Source of the DNA: Salinisphaera sp035690525
GTDB lineage: Bacteria > Pseudomonadota > Gammaproteobacteria > Nevskiales > Salinisphaeraceae
Direction of reading: 5' to 3'
DNA: 43,358 bases
Assembly (NCBI RefSeq): GCF_035690525.1
Contig: NZ_DASSKM010000044.1
Coordinates: 1 to 43,358, forward strand
The position numbers and the translations under genes are program-made. Numbering within the stretch: the first letter of the stretch is position 1; the number at the start of each line of letters is the position of its first letter. The notes beneath the pieces are model-generated. The model made no database searches, was not told the origin of the DNA, and was given only the letters and a program-made list of their open reading frames with translations. Positions 1 to 8,087 of this stretch are shown here, piece by piece.

Positions 1-34
1 TCAAATTCGCTTATACACCACGATTGAGCATAGC

Positions 35-50
35 TCGTTTATTTGCGGAC
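35..50. repeat. Possible degenerate arm of the 39.3-kb inverted-repeat element
   Basis: These 16 bases (tcgtttatttgcggac) match the outer end of the right arm of the inverted-repeat element at 39339-39427 (gcgttcatttgcggac) at 14 of 16 positions. It lies just downstream of the DUF1593 gene. The window edge prevents checking for the partner arm. It may be a second, decayed copy of a dispersed element or a chance match. Confidence 0.3.
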
Positions 51-103
51 TTTCTCTTTTTCTTATTGGCTATCGTTACATCATTATAACGGCTAGTAAA
101 GGC

Positions 104-1612
104 CTACTTCGGATGAATTATTAAATTAAATCGTTTATAAGAAGACAGCGCGGGATACCCGGTATCCGTTACCGTTAAAAGCACGTGCACGGATCGTCGA
201 CGATCGACGACGGGCGCATTCAAGTGAGCTGTTCGCGAATATTGCTTTTCCGTCTTCGCCTGCTTGACGTCGCGCGCTGTATTTCGCCAGTTGGGGAAAC
301 GCTGTCCGGGCTGCGGATACTGTGTAAAAATCGCTATATCTCCGGGATAAGTGCTTTCTTCCTCGAGCACCTGCCAACGAAAGATTAGCCTGTTGCCATC
401 CGGATCGCGCCAGTCTCCACTCCGTAGTTTTATGGTCTGGCCGGATGTTATGTCTTGAATATAAGTTACGCTGTTGTTGCCGATGGGCGCATGATTGGCC
501 TCAGCATATGACTTGATACACCAGTCGAAGCGTGCCGCGTAGTCCGCTTGAAAAGCCGGTCGCCAGCGATAAACCGCGGCCAAATAGGGCGAAACATCTG
601 TTTTATAGTCGCCCACCGCATCGATGGCGTCATGATAACGATGCGGATTATTCGCATCCTGCATCAAACGCCCGCCCCAGTTTTCCCAGTTCAGATGACC
701 CCGTATATTGAGCCCGTTACGGATCAGCCCCATGAAAGTGGCTGAATCGCCGCTCTTGATCCCCCGGACCTTACCGAGTTTGTACGACCAGATATCCCCC
801 CCCCTATAATCCGGATAGATGGCGCCTAGCGCCCCGTGCCCTTTGATATTATTTTGCCCCCACGCGGAACTGACCAGTCGCTGATTACCGCCGCGGTATA
901 TTCCTCGCCCGCCTTCGCTTCGCGTCGCATAAAACAAGTCGGGGAAATGCGATTTGATCCAGGGCCCGGTCGAATCCTGATCGCCGCTCGCTATGACTCG
1001 TATCTTGCTGACGAAGTTTTCCACTTCGTCGCGGCTTCGTGTGTTTCTGACCTTCCAGAGAGCTTGGGCAAGATCGGCCGAACCGCCCCAGATCGTGATC
1101 CACAGCGGGCGGGCGTCCGGCTTGTCCACCATGCGGATGATCCACTTCGAGGCCGGCGTGCTTTTTCCCCGGCCGATGCTTTGATACACCGGCATGTCTT
1201 CGTCGGCGTTCGGCTGGCCGCTCTTGATCACCTGTCGTAGCTGATCGGGGTTGGGATAGTTTTCATTATTCTGCACGAGATTCGGCCAATCTTTTCCGTA
1301 GGCATCCACGATCGCGCGAATGTTGCCCGGCCTGACGACATGACCGTGTTGTAGCGACGATGAAGCAATAAGCCCTTCAATATCGAACTCGTTCGAGTAC
1401 AACATAAGCCGTATCATCGACTGCGCGTCGTCCGCCTCGCGCACGCCGGCTTTGATACTGCTGATATCGGTCAGCACCATGAGCCGCGGTTTCGAGCCTG
1501 GGTCGAGCCCGACCTTATCCATTGCTTTAGCTGAAACACTGCTCGTCAACACGCCCGCGATAACGACGGCCAGGACAACTAGGCTACGAATTAAAAACTC
1601 ACGACAGACCAT
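104..1612 (-). CDS. Secreted DUF1593 / nucleoside-hydrolase-like protein
   Basis: The product is about 502 residues. I chose the ATG at 1612 because it starts directly with a signal peptide (basic VCREFLIR, then a hydrophobic stretch to about residue 27, then SVSAKA). The reading frame stays open to 1762, but that extension has no signal character and would overlap the upstream gene. The mature protein has the DUF1593 pattern: an Asp-rich start (PRLMVLTDI, then EADDAQSMIRLMLYSNEFDIEGLI) resembling the metal-binding N-terminus of nucleoside hydrolases, a TIWGGSADLAQAL segment, and a C-terminal Ig-like domain of the Sde_0182 type (about residue 390 onward). Family members are secreted and often sit with polysaccharide-degradation genes. 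The substrate is unknown. Here it follows a GT39-like transferase, so a role in cell-surface or environmental glycan handling is inferred only from context. Confidence 0.8.
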   Translation of the reverse strand: MVCREFLIRSLVVLAVVIAGVLTSSVSAKAMDKVGLDPGSKPRLMVLTDISSIKAGVREADDAQSMIRLMLYSNEFDIEGLIASSSLQHGHVVRPGNIRAIVDAYGKDWPNLVQNNENYPNPDQLRQVIKSGQPNADEDMPVYQSIGRGKSTPASKWIIRMVDKPDARPLWITIWGGSADLAQALWKVRNTRSRDEVENFVSKIRVIASGDQDSTGPWIKSHFPDLFYATRSEGGRGIYRGGNQRLVSSAWGQNNIKGHGALGAIYPDYRGGDIWSYKLGKVRGIKSGDSATFMGLIRNGLNIRGHLNWENWGGRLMQDANNPHRYHDAIDAVGDYKTDVSPYLAAVYRWRPAFQADYAARFDWCIKSYAEANHAPIGNNSVTYIQDITSGQTIKLRSGDWRDPDGNRLIFRWQVLEEESTYPGDIAIFTQYPQPGQRFPNWRNTARDVKQAKTEKQYSRTAHLNAPVVDRRRSVHVLLTVTDTGYPALSSYKRFNLIIHPK

Positions 1613-1712
1613 GGGCTGTTTCCAATAACGTTTCACGACATCCTCGATACGTTCGTGATGTCTAGCGGATCCCGCAACAGCAGCGTCCCAGCCACCGGCG
1701 ACGTCATGGAGT

Positions 1713-3662
1713 TCAGCGTGAGCCGCTAATTTTATAGACTCCGAGATGCCCGGCGCGGCCACGATAAACCAGTTGCTCCGAATATTGGCGGCTAAACTCC
1801 TTTGTCTTAGGATAAGCCCAGCTTAGTTTAACAATTAACCATACATTTCCCTGCGCTTGCCGAATAACTTTTGACAAGTCTTTAAGCCGATACAAGAGAC
1901 GGCTGCCCGACCATCGCTCTTGCTGACCTTTATTACATGAAAACGACGCGAATTCCCCCCACCGGAAATCCCAGTACACATAGTCCGTCCGCTTTAAGTA
2001 ATATGCAACAGCTTGAGAGGCGACAATAATTACATCGTTAGCGTGGGCTCGCTGATTCACATATTGGGCCGGCGAACGATAATCCCATCTTGGGTAATAG
2101 TGGTCCGACAGCGCTTGATTTAAGGACAAACGATAATTCCAGTTTGCTGTGTCGATATGTATCAAATGCGCCCAGCCAAAATCCTCGGTCGTTACGACCA
2201 GCGCGAGCAGAGCGGCGCCCAACGCCAAACCACGCTTCGGACGACTTCGGATCGAACGAGCCAATAGCGTATAAACGGCCGTGATCGCGACTAGATAAAA
2301 TAACGGCAGAAGAAAAAAAGTGTAGCGCGTTTCAACATATTTAGTTTCCACGACACCCACCAGTGCCATCATGATCAAGGCGACTGTCAGCATCAGCCGC
2401 AAGCTAATCATGTACTGGCTTTCATCTCTACACCAAACCGCCCGACAGCCGGCGAGCGCAATTAACCCAGCCAGCGCGACCGTCAGCGCTGGAATCGCGG
2501 TAAGCCATGGATCAAGTATCTGATCGAACACGTTCGGATATTTGAACAATACGACCGCCAACTTGCTCAGCTCGCCGCCCGGCCCGAAGCCGGGAAACAA
2601 CCTATACCAGTCATCGGTAAAAAACGCGTAAGCTAACCAGAATAAAAAATTTACGGCGATTGGCGGCAGAGCAATCAGCATAACCCGGCGCGAAATACGG
2701 CGTATGTCGATCCACCCGAGCAAAACGGCCAGGATCAAGCCAATCAATACACAGCCGAACAAATTGAGCAGCGATAAAGCGATCAAAACGAGCCACGCAA
2801 AGCCATTGCGCGCGGTAGGGGATATGCGCGCTAGCTGAAAGGCCGCAGCTAGAGAAACCAAGAGTATCGCCAAGGCGCCTATTATCCATGCCGGGTGGGA
2901 TGGCAGAGTAGGCGCGAGCAGCGGCGGAATGATAAACGATGATCCGTCGACTTCTACCGGCACATCGGGAGGCAAGGGCGGCTGGTCTCCCATGAACCGA
3001 AAGTTTAAGCTGCTATACCAGTATCCGAGCAGCAATAGGCCCGCGCTTACAGCCAGATGGCGAACTCGTCCTGGCGCGCGCTCGATTAGGCTCGGCAGGA
3101 AATTCACCACCAGCAAGAAAAACCCACCCGCCCACGTGAAAACGCCGAGCACGGACAGCAGCCACAGCCAACCATAGGCGGTGCTTCTGCCATCGACAAC
3201 CACGCGGTGCAACGCCAGCAAATACCAGAGAAAAACTGCCTGGAACGGAACGTACATACGCGCAAAACGCGCGAATTCAATTTCCCAGAGCGAGATGCTT
3301 AATAGTCCGACGCTAACGCAGGCAACCGTCACACCCGACAGCCGTTTACCGAGGAGATAAACGGCTGGAAGCAACGCAAAGCTGAACGCCACCGGTACCA
3401 GCCGCGCCGCAAACTCCGGCTTTATACCCAGCGCGAAGAGCGGAGCAATAAGATACTGCAGAGTCAAGCCCCGCATGTAGTAGCCGCCGCAGTCAAAAGC
3501 AGGGATGCCGTGCCGAAGAATATTCTCGACCGACTGAGCAACAAAATACTCATCCTCGGCCCATGGCCAAGTGCCCAACCCACGAAGCCTGGCGTACGCT
3601 CCAAAAGCTACGGCGATCCACATGCAGCCAATGAGCGTCCGATGGTAGTTCACAGCGTGCAA
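1713..3662 (-). CDS. GT39/ArnT-like integral membrane glycosyltransferase
   Basis: The product is 649 residues with about a dozen hydrophobic segments and a soluble C-terminal part, the layout of GT-C enzymes (PMT/ArnT superfamily). These use a polyprenyl-phosphate-linked sugar on the periplasmic face. The first loop carries an acidic motif (WAEDEYF, residues 35-40 region) where GT-C enzymes keep catalytic Asp/Glu, followed by a GGYYMRGLTLQY loop. Transfer to lipid A, a polymer or a protein cannot be told apart from sequence. The start is a TTG at 3662 preceded by gagggg at good spacing; a GTG three codons later is an alternative. It lies downstream of two GtrB-like GT2 genes and a nucleotide-sugar decarboxylase, which could make its lipid-linked donor. 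A terminator-like hairpin lies between it and those genes. Confidence 0.8.
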   Translation of the reverse strand: MHAVNYHRTLIGCMWIAVAFGAYARLRGLGTWPWAEDEYFVAQSVENILRHGIPAFDCGGYYMRGLTLQYLIAPLFALGIKPEFAARLVPVAFSFALLPAVYLLGKRLSGVTVACVSVGLLSISLWEIEFARFARMYVPFQAVFLWYLLALHRVVVDGRSTAYGWLWLLSVLGVFTWAGGFFLLVVNFLPSLIERAPGRVRHLAVSAGLLLLGYWYSSLNFRFMGDQPPLPPDVPVEVDGSSFIIPPLLAPTLPSHPAWIIGALAILLVSLAAAFQLARISPTARNGFAWLVLIALSLLNLFGCVLIGLILAVLLGWIDIRRISRRVMLIALPPIAVNFLFWLAYAFFTDDWYRLFPGFGPGGELSKLAVVLFKYPNVFDQILDPWLTAIPALTVALAGLIALAGCRAVWCRDESQYMISLRLMLTVALIMMALVGVVETKYVETRYTFFLLPLFYLVAITAVYTLLARSIRSRPKRGLALGAALLALVVTTEDFGWAHLIHIDTANWNYRLSLNQALSDHYYPRWDYRSPAQYVNQRAHANDVIIVASQAVAYYLKRTDYVYWDFRWGEFASFSCNKGQQERWSGSRLLYRLKDLSKVIRQAQGNVWLIVKLSWAYPKTKEFSRQYSEQLVYRGRAGHLGVYKISGSR

Positions 3663-3696
3663 CTCATTTCCCCTCGCGCGCTATTAATGTGGCAAC

Positions 3697-3722
3697 AAAA
3701 CAGCCGAAAGATCGGCTGTTTT
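3697..3722 (-). terminator. Terminator-like hairpin inside the glycan cluster
   Basis: Arms aaaacagccga (3697-3707) and tcggctgtttt (3712-3722) are perfectly complementary over 11 bp around a 4-base loop. On the minus strand the GC-containing stem ends in TTTTG, as in a short intrinsic terminator. It lies 32 bases past the stop of the GT2 gene ending at 3754 and before the GT39-like gene, so it could end or attenuate the upstream operon. The near-symmetric A/T tails mean it could act in both directions. Confidence 0.65.
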
Positions 3723-3753
3723 CGACGCGAACCACGAACATACCTTTGGGCGG

Positions 3754-4797
3754 TCAGTTGATAACTTCCTCGACGGTATATTCCTTGAGGTCCTTGGCGT
3801 GGGTGAAAATAATCAATTCGGCCAGCAGACCCAGACCAAAAATCTGGATGCCGACGACCACGAGCAAGGAGCCCGCCAGCAAGGCCGGACGATCGGCCAG
3901 CGCCACGCTCAGGAACAGCCGTTCGATCGTCAGCCATACCAGGATGATCGCGCCGATAAATGCAATCCCGCTACCGATAAGGCCAAAGAATCGTAGCGGT
4001 TTCTTGGTGAACTTGCTTAAGAAAAACACCGTGAGCAAATCAAGCAACCGTCGCAGATAGACCCCGGGCCGATACACCCGGCGATAGGCGTCCTTCGGCG
4101 ACTGGGGCAAATCCAGCTCCTTGACCTTGAACCCCCAGCGCTGGGCAATGATCGGCAGGAAGCGGTGCTGGTCGCCGTATATCGATACTTCATCGGCAAC
4201 CTGCCGCTTGAAGCCACGGACGCCGCAGCCCAAATCGTGCAGCTCGTGGCCGGTTATCATTTTCTGCACCCGATAAAACAGCCGCGTCTGAAAACGGTTG
4301 AAGCCCGAATCCGTGCGTGGCCATCTTCGCCCGACGACCATGTCGTTATCGGCCAGCGCATTCAAGAGCCGGGCGACAGACCCCGGTTCGACCTGATGGT
4401 AGGCGGGCAACGTTACGAGTATCGGCCCATCGGAATTGGCGAATCCGGCGGTCAGGGCCGTGGACTCGCCGAATGCACGGGTAAAGCGAATTATTTTAAG
4501 CGGCTCACCTTCGCTCAATAGTTGCCGCAACTCGGCCAACACGTCGGCATACGCACCATCCAGAACGTAGATGATCTCGTAAGCGTAGCTCGTCCGATCC
4601 AGGTCGGCCTTGTAGGCGTTATAGACCTCACGGACGTTGTCGTAGCGTTCGCTCACAGGAATGATGACCGAGACGTCGACGGCGGGCTTGGACCTTCTTT
4701 CCTCGGGATGCTCTCCGGCGACTGCTTCTGTCTGCCGCATGGTCCGGCGCTGACTGAATCGATTTCGACGCTCGTCGTTTACAAGTGTTTCCGACAT
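3754..4797 (-). CDS. GtrB/ArnC-like membrane glycosyltransferase (GT2) lacking the DxD motif
   Basis: The product is 347 residues: a GT-A domain (about 41-240) followed by two C-terminal membrane helices (about 268-292 and 308-333), as in polyprenyl-phosphate glycosyltransferases of the DPM1/GtrB/ArnC type. Start ATG at 4797 is chosen because gaggag lies 8 bases upstream; an upstream in-frame ATG at 4833 overlaps the preceding gene. The usual DDGS is replaced by VLDGAYAD (78-85), and the usual DGD metal-binding motif by TLPAYHQVEP (129-138), so the catalytic Asp residues are missing while the fold, DLGCGVRGFKR and QHRFLP elements remain. It follows a canonical paralogue with a 4-base gap. It could be a pseudoenzyme partner or regulator of that paralogue, or an enzyme with altered chemistry. 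GT2 membership is clear; activity is doubtful. Confidence 0.85.
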   Translation of the reverse strand: MSETLVNDERRNRFSQRRTMRQTEAVAGEHPEERRSKPAVDVSVIIPVSERYDNVREVYNAYKADLDRTSYAYEIIYVLDGAYADVLAELRQLLSEGEPLKIIRFTRAFGESTALTAGFANSDGPILVTLPAYHQVEPGSVARLLNALADNDMVVGRRWPRTDSGFNRFQTRLFYRVQKMITGHELHDLGCGVRGFKRQVADEVSIYGDQHRFLPIIAQRWGFKVKELDLPQSPKDAYRRVYRPGVYLRRLLDLLTVFFLSKFTKKPLRFFGLIGSGIAFIGAIILVWLTIERLFLSVALADRPALLAGSLLVVVGIQIFGLGLLAELIIFTHAKDLKEYTVEEVIN

Positions 4798-4801
4798 GGG
4801 G

Positions 4802-5791
4802 TCAGCTCCTCGGCTTGCGTCGGTCATTGCCATGAGCCTGCGGCCGGGTGGCGGTAATCAATGCAAGCTTATCCAGTCTTAGATTGCCGGTTTTATAAAT
4901 CATTTCGCCCATAATGCCGCCGAGCACGGCGAATATTGCCGTGCATCCAAACAACAAAGCGATACCCGCCATAACCACGGTCGACTCCAACTCGAGAAAG
5001 ATCCCCCGAACGAACGCGATCGTCGCGACCAGGCTGATCACCAGCGCCGGCCAAGCCAGCATGCTGAACCACCACAGCGGCCTTTCCGCGAAAGACATCA
5101 CGGTTTTCACCGCAAAGAGATCGAGCAAAACCCTATACGTTCGCAAGAGACCGTACTTGGATACGCCAAACCGACGCGCATGATGACGGACCTTCAACTG
5201 CGCTATGCGCGCCCCGGTAACCGATGCCATCGCCGGAATAAACCGGTGCATGTCGGAATACAACGGCACATGCTTGATTACCTCGCTACGGTATGCCTTG
5301 AGTGAACAACCGTTATCCTTGATGGGCACACCCGTCACCTTGCCGATAAGCCAGTTGGCGAGCCGGGACGGGAGCTTTCTTGTCCATAACCGATCGTGGC
5401 GTTGGTGCCGCCAGCCGACGACAATGTCGTAACCTTCATCGAGCTTGTCGATCAGAAACTTGATATCATCCGGGTCGTTTTGAAGATCGCCGTCCATCGT
5501 GACCAAAACTCTACCGCGAGCATGCTCTATACCAGCCACCATGGCCGGCGTTTGACCGTAATTTCTTCTCAGCTTCACGATCCGCAGGCGACGGTCGGAC
5601 GCGGCCAGATCGGCGGCCAACTCGAACGTTCGATCGCGGCTACCGTCATCCACGAATAACAATTCGTAGTCGAGAGCAAGATCACGAGCCGCACGGGTGA
5701 GTGCCTCGTATAACGGATGGACATTGTCCTCTTCCTCATGCAAAGGCACGATGACAGACAGCTCGACTCGGGTGGCTTGATCGGCTACCAC
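4802..5791 (-). CDS. Polyprenyl-phosphate glycosyltransferase, GtrB/ArnC-like (GT2)
   Basis: The product is 329 residues with all hallmarks of the family: PLHEEEDNV, DDGS (48-51), the metal-binding MDGDLQNDP (DGD at 100-102), KDNGCSLKAYR (158-168), MHRFIP, and two membrane helices (about 242-263 and 272-298). Such enzymes move a sugar from a nucleotide donor to undecaprenyl phosphate on the cytoplasmic face, and the lipid-linked sugar is then flipped and used by GT-C transferases. The start is a GTG at 5791, 4 bases after the stop of the UDP-glucuronate decarboxylase gene, implying one operon. A UDP-pentose made by that neighbour is the most natural donor, but donor specificity is inferred from position only. 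Confidence 0.88.
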   Translation of the reverse strand: MVADQATRVELSVIVPLHEEEDNVHPLYEALTRAARDLALDYELLFVDDGSRDRTFELAADLAASDRRLRIVKLRRNYGQTPAMVAGIEHARGRVLVTMDGDLQNDPDDIKFLIDKLDEGYDIVVGWRHQRHDRLWTRKLPSRLANWLIGKVTGVPIKDNGCSLKAYRSEVIKHVPLYSDMHRFIPAMASVTGARIAQLKVRHHARRFGVSKYGLLRTYRVLLDLFAVKTVMSFAERPLWWFSMLAWPALVISLVATIAFVRGIFLELESTVVMAGIALLFGCTAIFAVLGGIMGEMIYKTGNLRLDKLALITATRPQAHGNDRRKPRS

Positions 5792-5795
5792 GGTT

Positions 5796-6806
5796 TTAGC
5801 CCGCCGTGTCGTTGACAGCCGCTTGCTGAATCAACGAACGAAAATAATCCACGGTACGCGGCAGTCCGACAGCCAAATCGGTTTGCGGAACCCAGCCAAG
5901 CGTCTTCCGGGCCAACGAGATATCCGGGCACCGTCGCCTGGGATCATTCTCAGGCAGCGGCCCGGTGACGCATCTGGATGCGCTCCCGGTATGGTCGATC
6001 ACTTGACCGGCGAGCTCCGCGATCGTGAACTCCGCGGGATTACCCAGGTTGACTGGGCCGGTGACATCGTCGGCCGCGGCCATCAGGCGCATCAGGCCGT
6101 CCACGAGATCGTCGACATAACAAAACGAGCGCGTTTGTTGGCCGCTGCCATACAACGTGATGTCCCGGCCTTGAAGCGCCTGCATGATGAAATTCGAAAC
6201 CACGCGACCATCGAACGGGTGCATGCGTGGACCATATGTATTGAATATTCGGGCTACTTTTATAGGCAGCCCGTATTGGCGGCGATAATCGAGAAATAGA
6301 GTTTCGGCGCAGCGCTTGCCCTCGTCATAACAAGAGCGCTTCCCGATCGGGTTCACATGCCCCCAGTAACCCTCGGTTTGCGGGTGTCGCTCCGGGTCGC
6401 CGTATACCTCGCTGGTCGAGGCTTGCAATATTCTGGCGCCGGTGCGTTTGGCCAGACCCAGCATGTTGATAGCGCCGTGCACGCTCGTTTTGGTTGTCTG
6501 AACCGGATCTCGTTGATAGTGCACCGGCGAAGCCGGGCAGGCCAAGTTGTATATTTCATCCACCTCCACATAAAGCGGGAAACAGATGTCATGCCGCAGT
6601 ATTTCAAAGTACGGATCGGCGACGAGATGCGCGATATTGGCTTTCCGGCCGGTATAGAAATTATCGAGGCAGAGCACGTCGTGCCCCTCGGCCAGCAACC
6701 TTTCGCACAAGTGAGATCCAATAAACCCGGCGCCGCCGGTAACCAAGATTCGCTTGCGCAGAACCTCGTTAATTCTGCCTGAACCAGTGTGACGTTGACT
6801 TGTCAT
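5796..6806 (-). CDS. uxs: UDP-glucuronate decarboxylase (UDP-xylose synthase), SDR family
   Basis: The product is 336 residues. It has the Rossmann NAD motif GGAGFIG (24-30), LDNFYTGRKANI, the UXS-typical HDICFPLYVEVDEIYNLACPA region, a Ser/Thr plus YxxxK active site (STSEVYGDP; Y160 and K164 in CYDEGKR), and RIFNTYGPRM with a DGRVVSNF loop. These match UXS, which oxidises and decarboxylates UDP-glucuronate to UDP-xylose, rather than dTDP-glucose dehydratase or UDP-galactose epimerase. The ATG at 6806 gives an N-terminal extension of about 18 residues before the Rossmann fold. It is the presumed source of the nucleotide sugar for the two GT2 genes that follow at 4-base spacing. No UDP-glucose dehydrogenase is in the window, so UDP-glucuronate must come from elsewhere. 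Confidence 0.88.
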   Translation of the reverse strand: MTSQRHTGSGRINEVLRKRILVTGGAGFIGSHLCERLLAEGHDVLCLDNFYTGRKANIAHLVADPYFEILRHDICFPLYVEVDEIYNLACPASPVHYQRDPVQTTKTSVHGAINMLGLAKRTGARILQASTSEVYGDPERHPQTEGYWGHVNPIGKRSCYDEGKRCAETLFLDYRRQYGLPIKVARIFNTYGPRMHPFDGRVVSNFIMQALQGRDITLYGSGQQTRSFCYVDDLVDGLMRLMAAADDVTGPVNLGNPAEFTIAELAGQVIDHTGSASRCVTGPLPENDPRRRCPDISLARKTLGWVPQTDLAVGLPRTVDYFRSLIQQAAVNDTAG

Positions 6807-6913
6807 ATCGCATCTGTGGCCGGGCGTTCGTGAACGCGGCGATGGTGTCGAGCAAAACGCTCATAAGCATCACCGATGGAACGAACGCGATGTGGAACAT
6901 CGTTGCGGTCTTT

Positions 6914-7936
6914 TTATTGCGAATTTCTTGAATCCAAGTTATGGGTTGGCGTCAGCGTATATTGACAGGCCCGCGACTCCTGGTGGTGAAAGCGCAGCCT
7001 ATGCCGAAAAATAACCCAGTAGCCCACAATAGCGCCCAACTGATGGTTCTTCTGCAATTCGTCCGCTATGCGCTCGCTTTTGTCATACCCCGAAAGCTTC
7101 GCGACGGTCGTTTTAAACCAAAGCCGAGCCAATATATTGAAACGCCATTTGGACGGTAGCTTTTGCCGGCTTTTATGGCCCTCCAGCTCGTCTACCAGCG
7201 TTTTGGTAACGCCACCGATATAGGCTCGTTTTACAGCGAACGCGTAGGAGCAGCGTTCGGAGGGCACGTAATGTCGCGATCGCGCCTTGGGTAGATAGAC
7301 GCTATGCATGCCTTTGGCGACCATCCGCTCTTGCATGGCCGTCTCGTCGCCCATGCAAGGATAAAGCGCGTTCGGCCCAAGGTATTCGGGAAACCCGCCG
7401 CATGCCTGGATATCGGATTTGAATGCGGCCCAGTTGAAACCCAGAAGAAACGTATCGTCGCCTACATACTCGCTCGCACCCGCGGATAACCCGACCGCCG
7501 AGGCCGGCAGAAACGGGCGCAGCCAGTTCGGCGGCGGCGCGCCGCCTTCAGGATCGTGGGGTCCGCCGAAAAAAAACCCGCGCCCGTAGCGTCTCGCCGC
7601 ATCGACATAAGTCGCCAGCGTGTGTTCATAGACACGCACGTCGTCGTCCAGAAAACAGACGAAATCGGCTTTGGTTCGTTCCAGGCCGACGTTGAGCGCG
7701 CGTGTCTTACGAGAGTCGCGGATCGCGCAGTAATCGATCGGCATGGGGCCGCCCCAACCCAGGCACTCGCTCTCGGATTGCGCCTCGGTGGCCCCGTTTT
7801 CCACCACCAGAATCTCATGGATATCGCCTAAATCGCTCGACTTCAGAGCTTGCAGCGTCAAGGACAGGCGCTCGGAACGTCCATGGGTGACAATTAGAAC
7901 AGCTACTCGATAGTCACGATTTAGATCAGTGGTCAT
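6914..7936 (-). CDS. GT2-family glycosyltransferase
   Basis: The product is 340 residues, with a single GT-A domain at the N-terminus: VAVLIVTHGR (11-20), VVENGA, and an acidic DxD-type motif CFLDDDVRV (D97-D99). It then has a GGPHDPEGGAPPPNWL loop and a GDETAMQERM segment resembling the ED-motif of inverting GT2 enzymes. There are no clear membrane helices, so it is probably cytoplasmic or peripheral. Donor and acceptor are unknown. Start ATG at 7936, with gggg about 8 bases upstream. It is the first gene of the minus-strand glycan block, with 107 bases before the decarboxylase gene, and probably adds a sugar to a lipid-linked or LPS acceptor made with its neighbours. Confidence 0.8.
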   Translation of the reverse strand: MTTDLNRDYRVAVLIVTHGRSERLSLTLQALKSSDLGDIHEILVVENGATEAQSESECLGWGGPMPIDYCAIRDSRKTRALNVGLERTKADFVCFLDDDVRVYEHTLATYVDAARRYGRGFFFGGPHDPEGGAPPPNWLRPFLPASAVGLSAGASEYVGDDTFLLGFNWAAFKSDIQACGGFPEYLGPNALYPCMGDETAMQERMVAKGMHSVYLPKARSRHYVPSERCSYAFAVKRAYIGGVTKTLVDELEGHKSRQKLPSKWRFNILARLWFKTTVAKLSGYDKSERIADELQKNHQLGAIVGYWVIFRHRLRFHHQESRACQYTLTPTHNLDSRNSQ

Positions 7937-8044
7937 TTTATAACCCCGCTCGTATACCGATCATCGAAGGCAACGGTTATAAAAATAGCAAGCAATTACT
8001 ATTCCGATATTTATTATCTTTCTAATATATACAGTTACGATATA

Positions 8045-8074
8045 TTTGTATCTTAGGGTTACTATTTATGTAAA
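8045..8074 (-). promoter_or_regulatory. Candidate sigma70 promoter for the glycan block
   Basis: On the minus strand, TTTACA (8069-8074) and TACAAA (8045-8050) are separated by 18 bases within the most AT-rich stretch of the window's first half (7937-8087), about 110 bases upstream of the first glycosyltransferase gene. The -10 is only a 4-of-6 match. The spacing and AT-rich setting are reasonable, but the call is by eye. Confidence 0.3.
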
Positions 8075-8087
8075 GAATTCCGACACA

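Noticed and set aside
6769..6900. A 43-residue hydrophobic minus-strand frame (starting MFHIAFVPSVMLM) between the GT2 and decarboxylase genes
   Set aside because: There is no ribosome-binding site, it overlaps the decarboxylase start and no family is recognisable. It cannot be told from chance.
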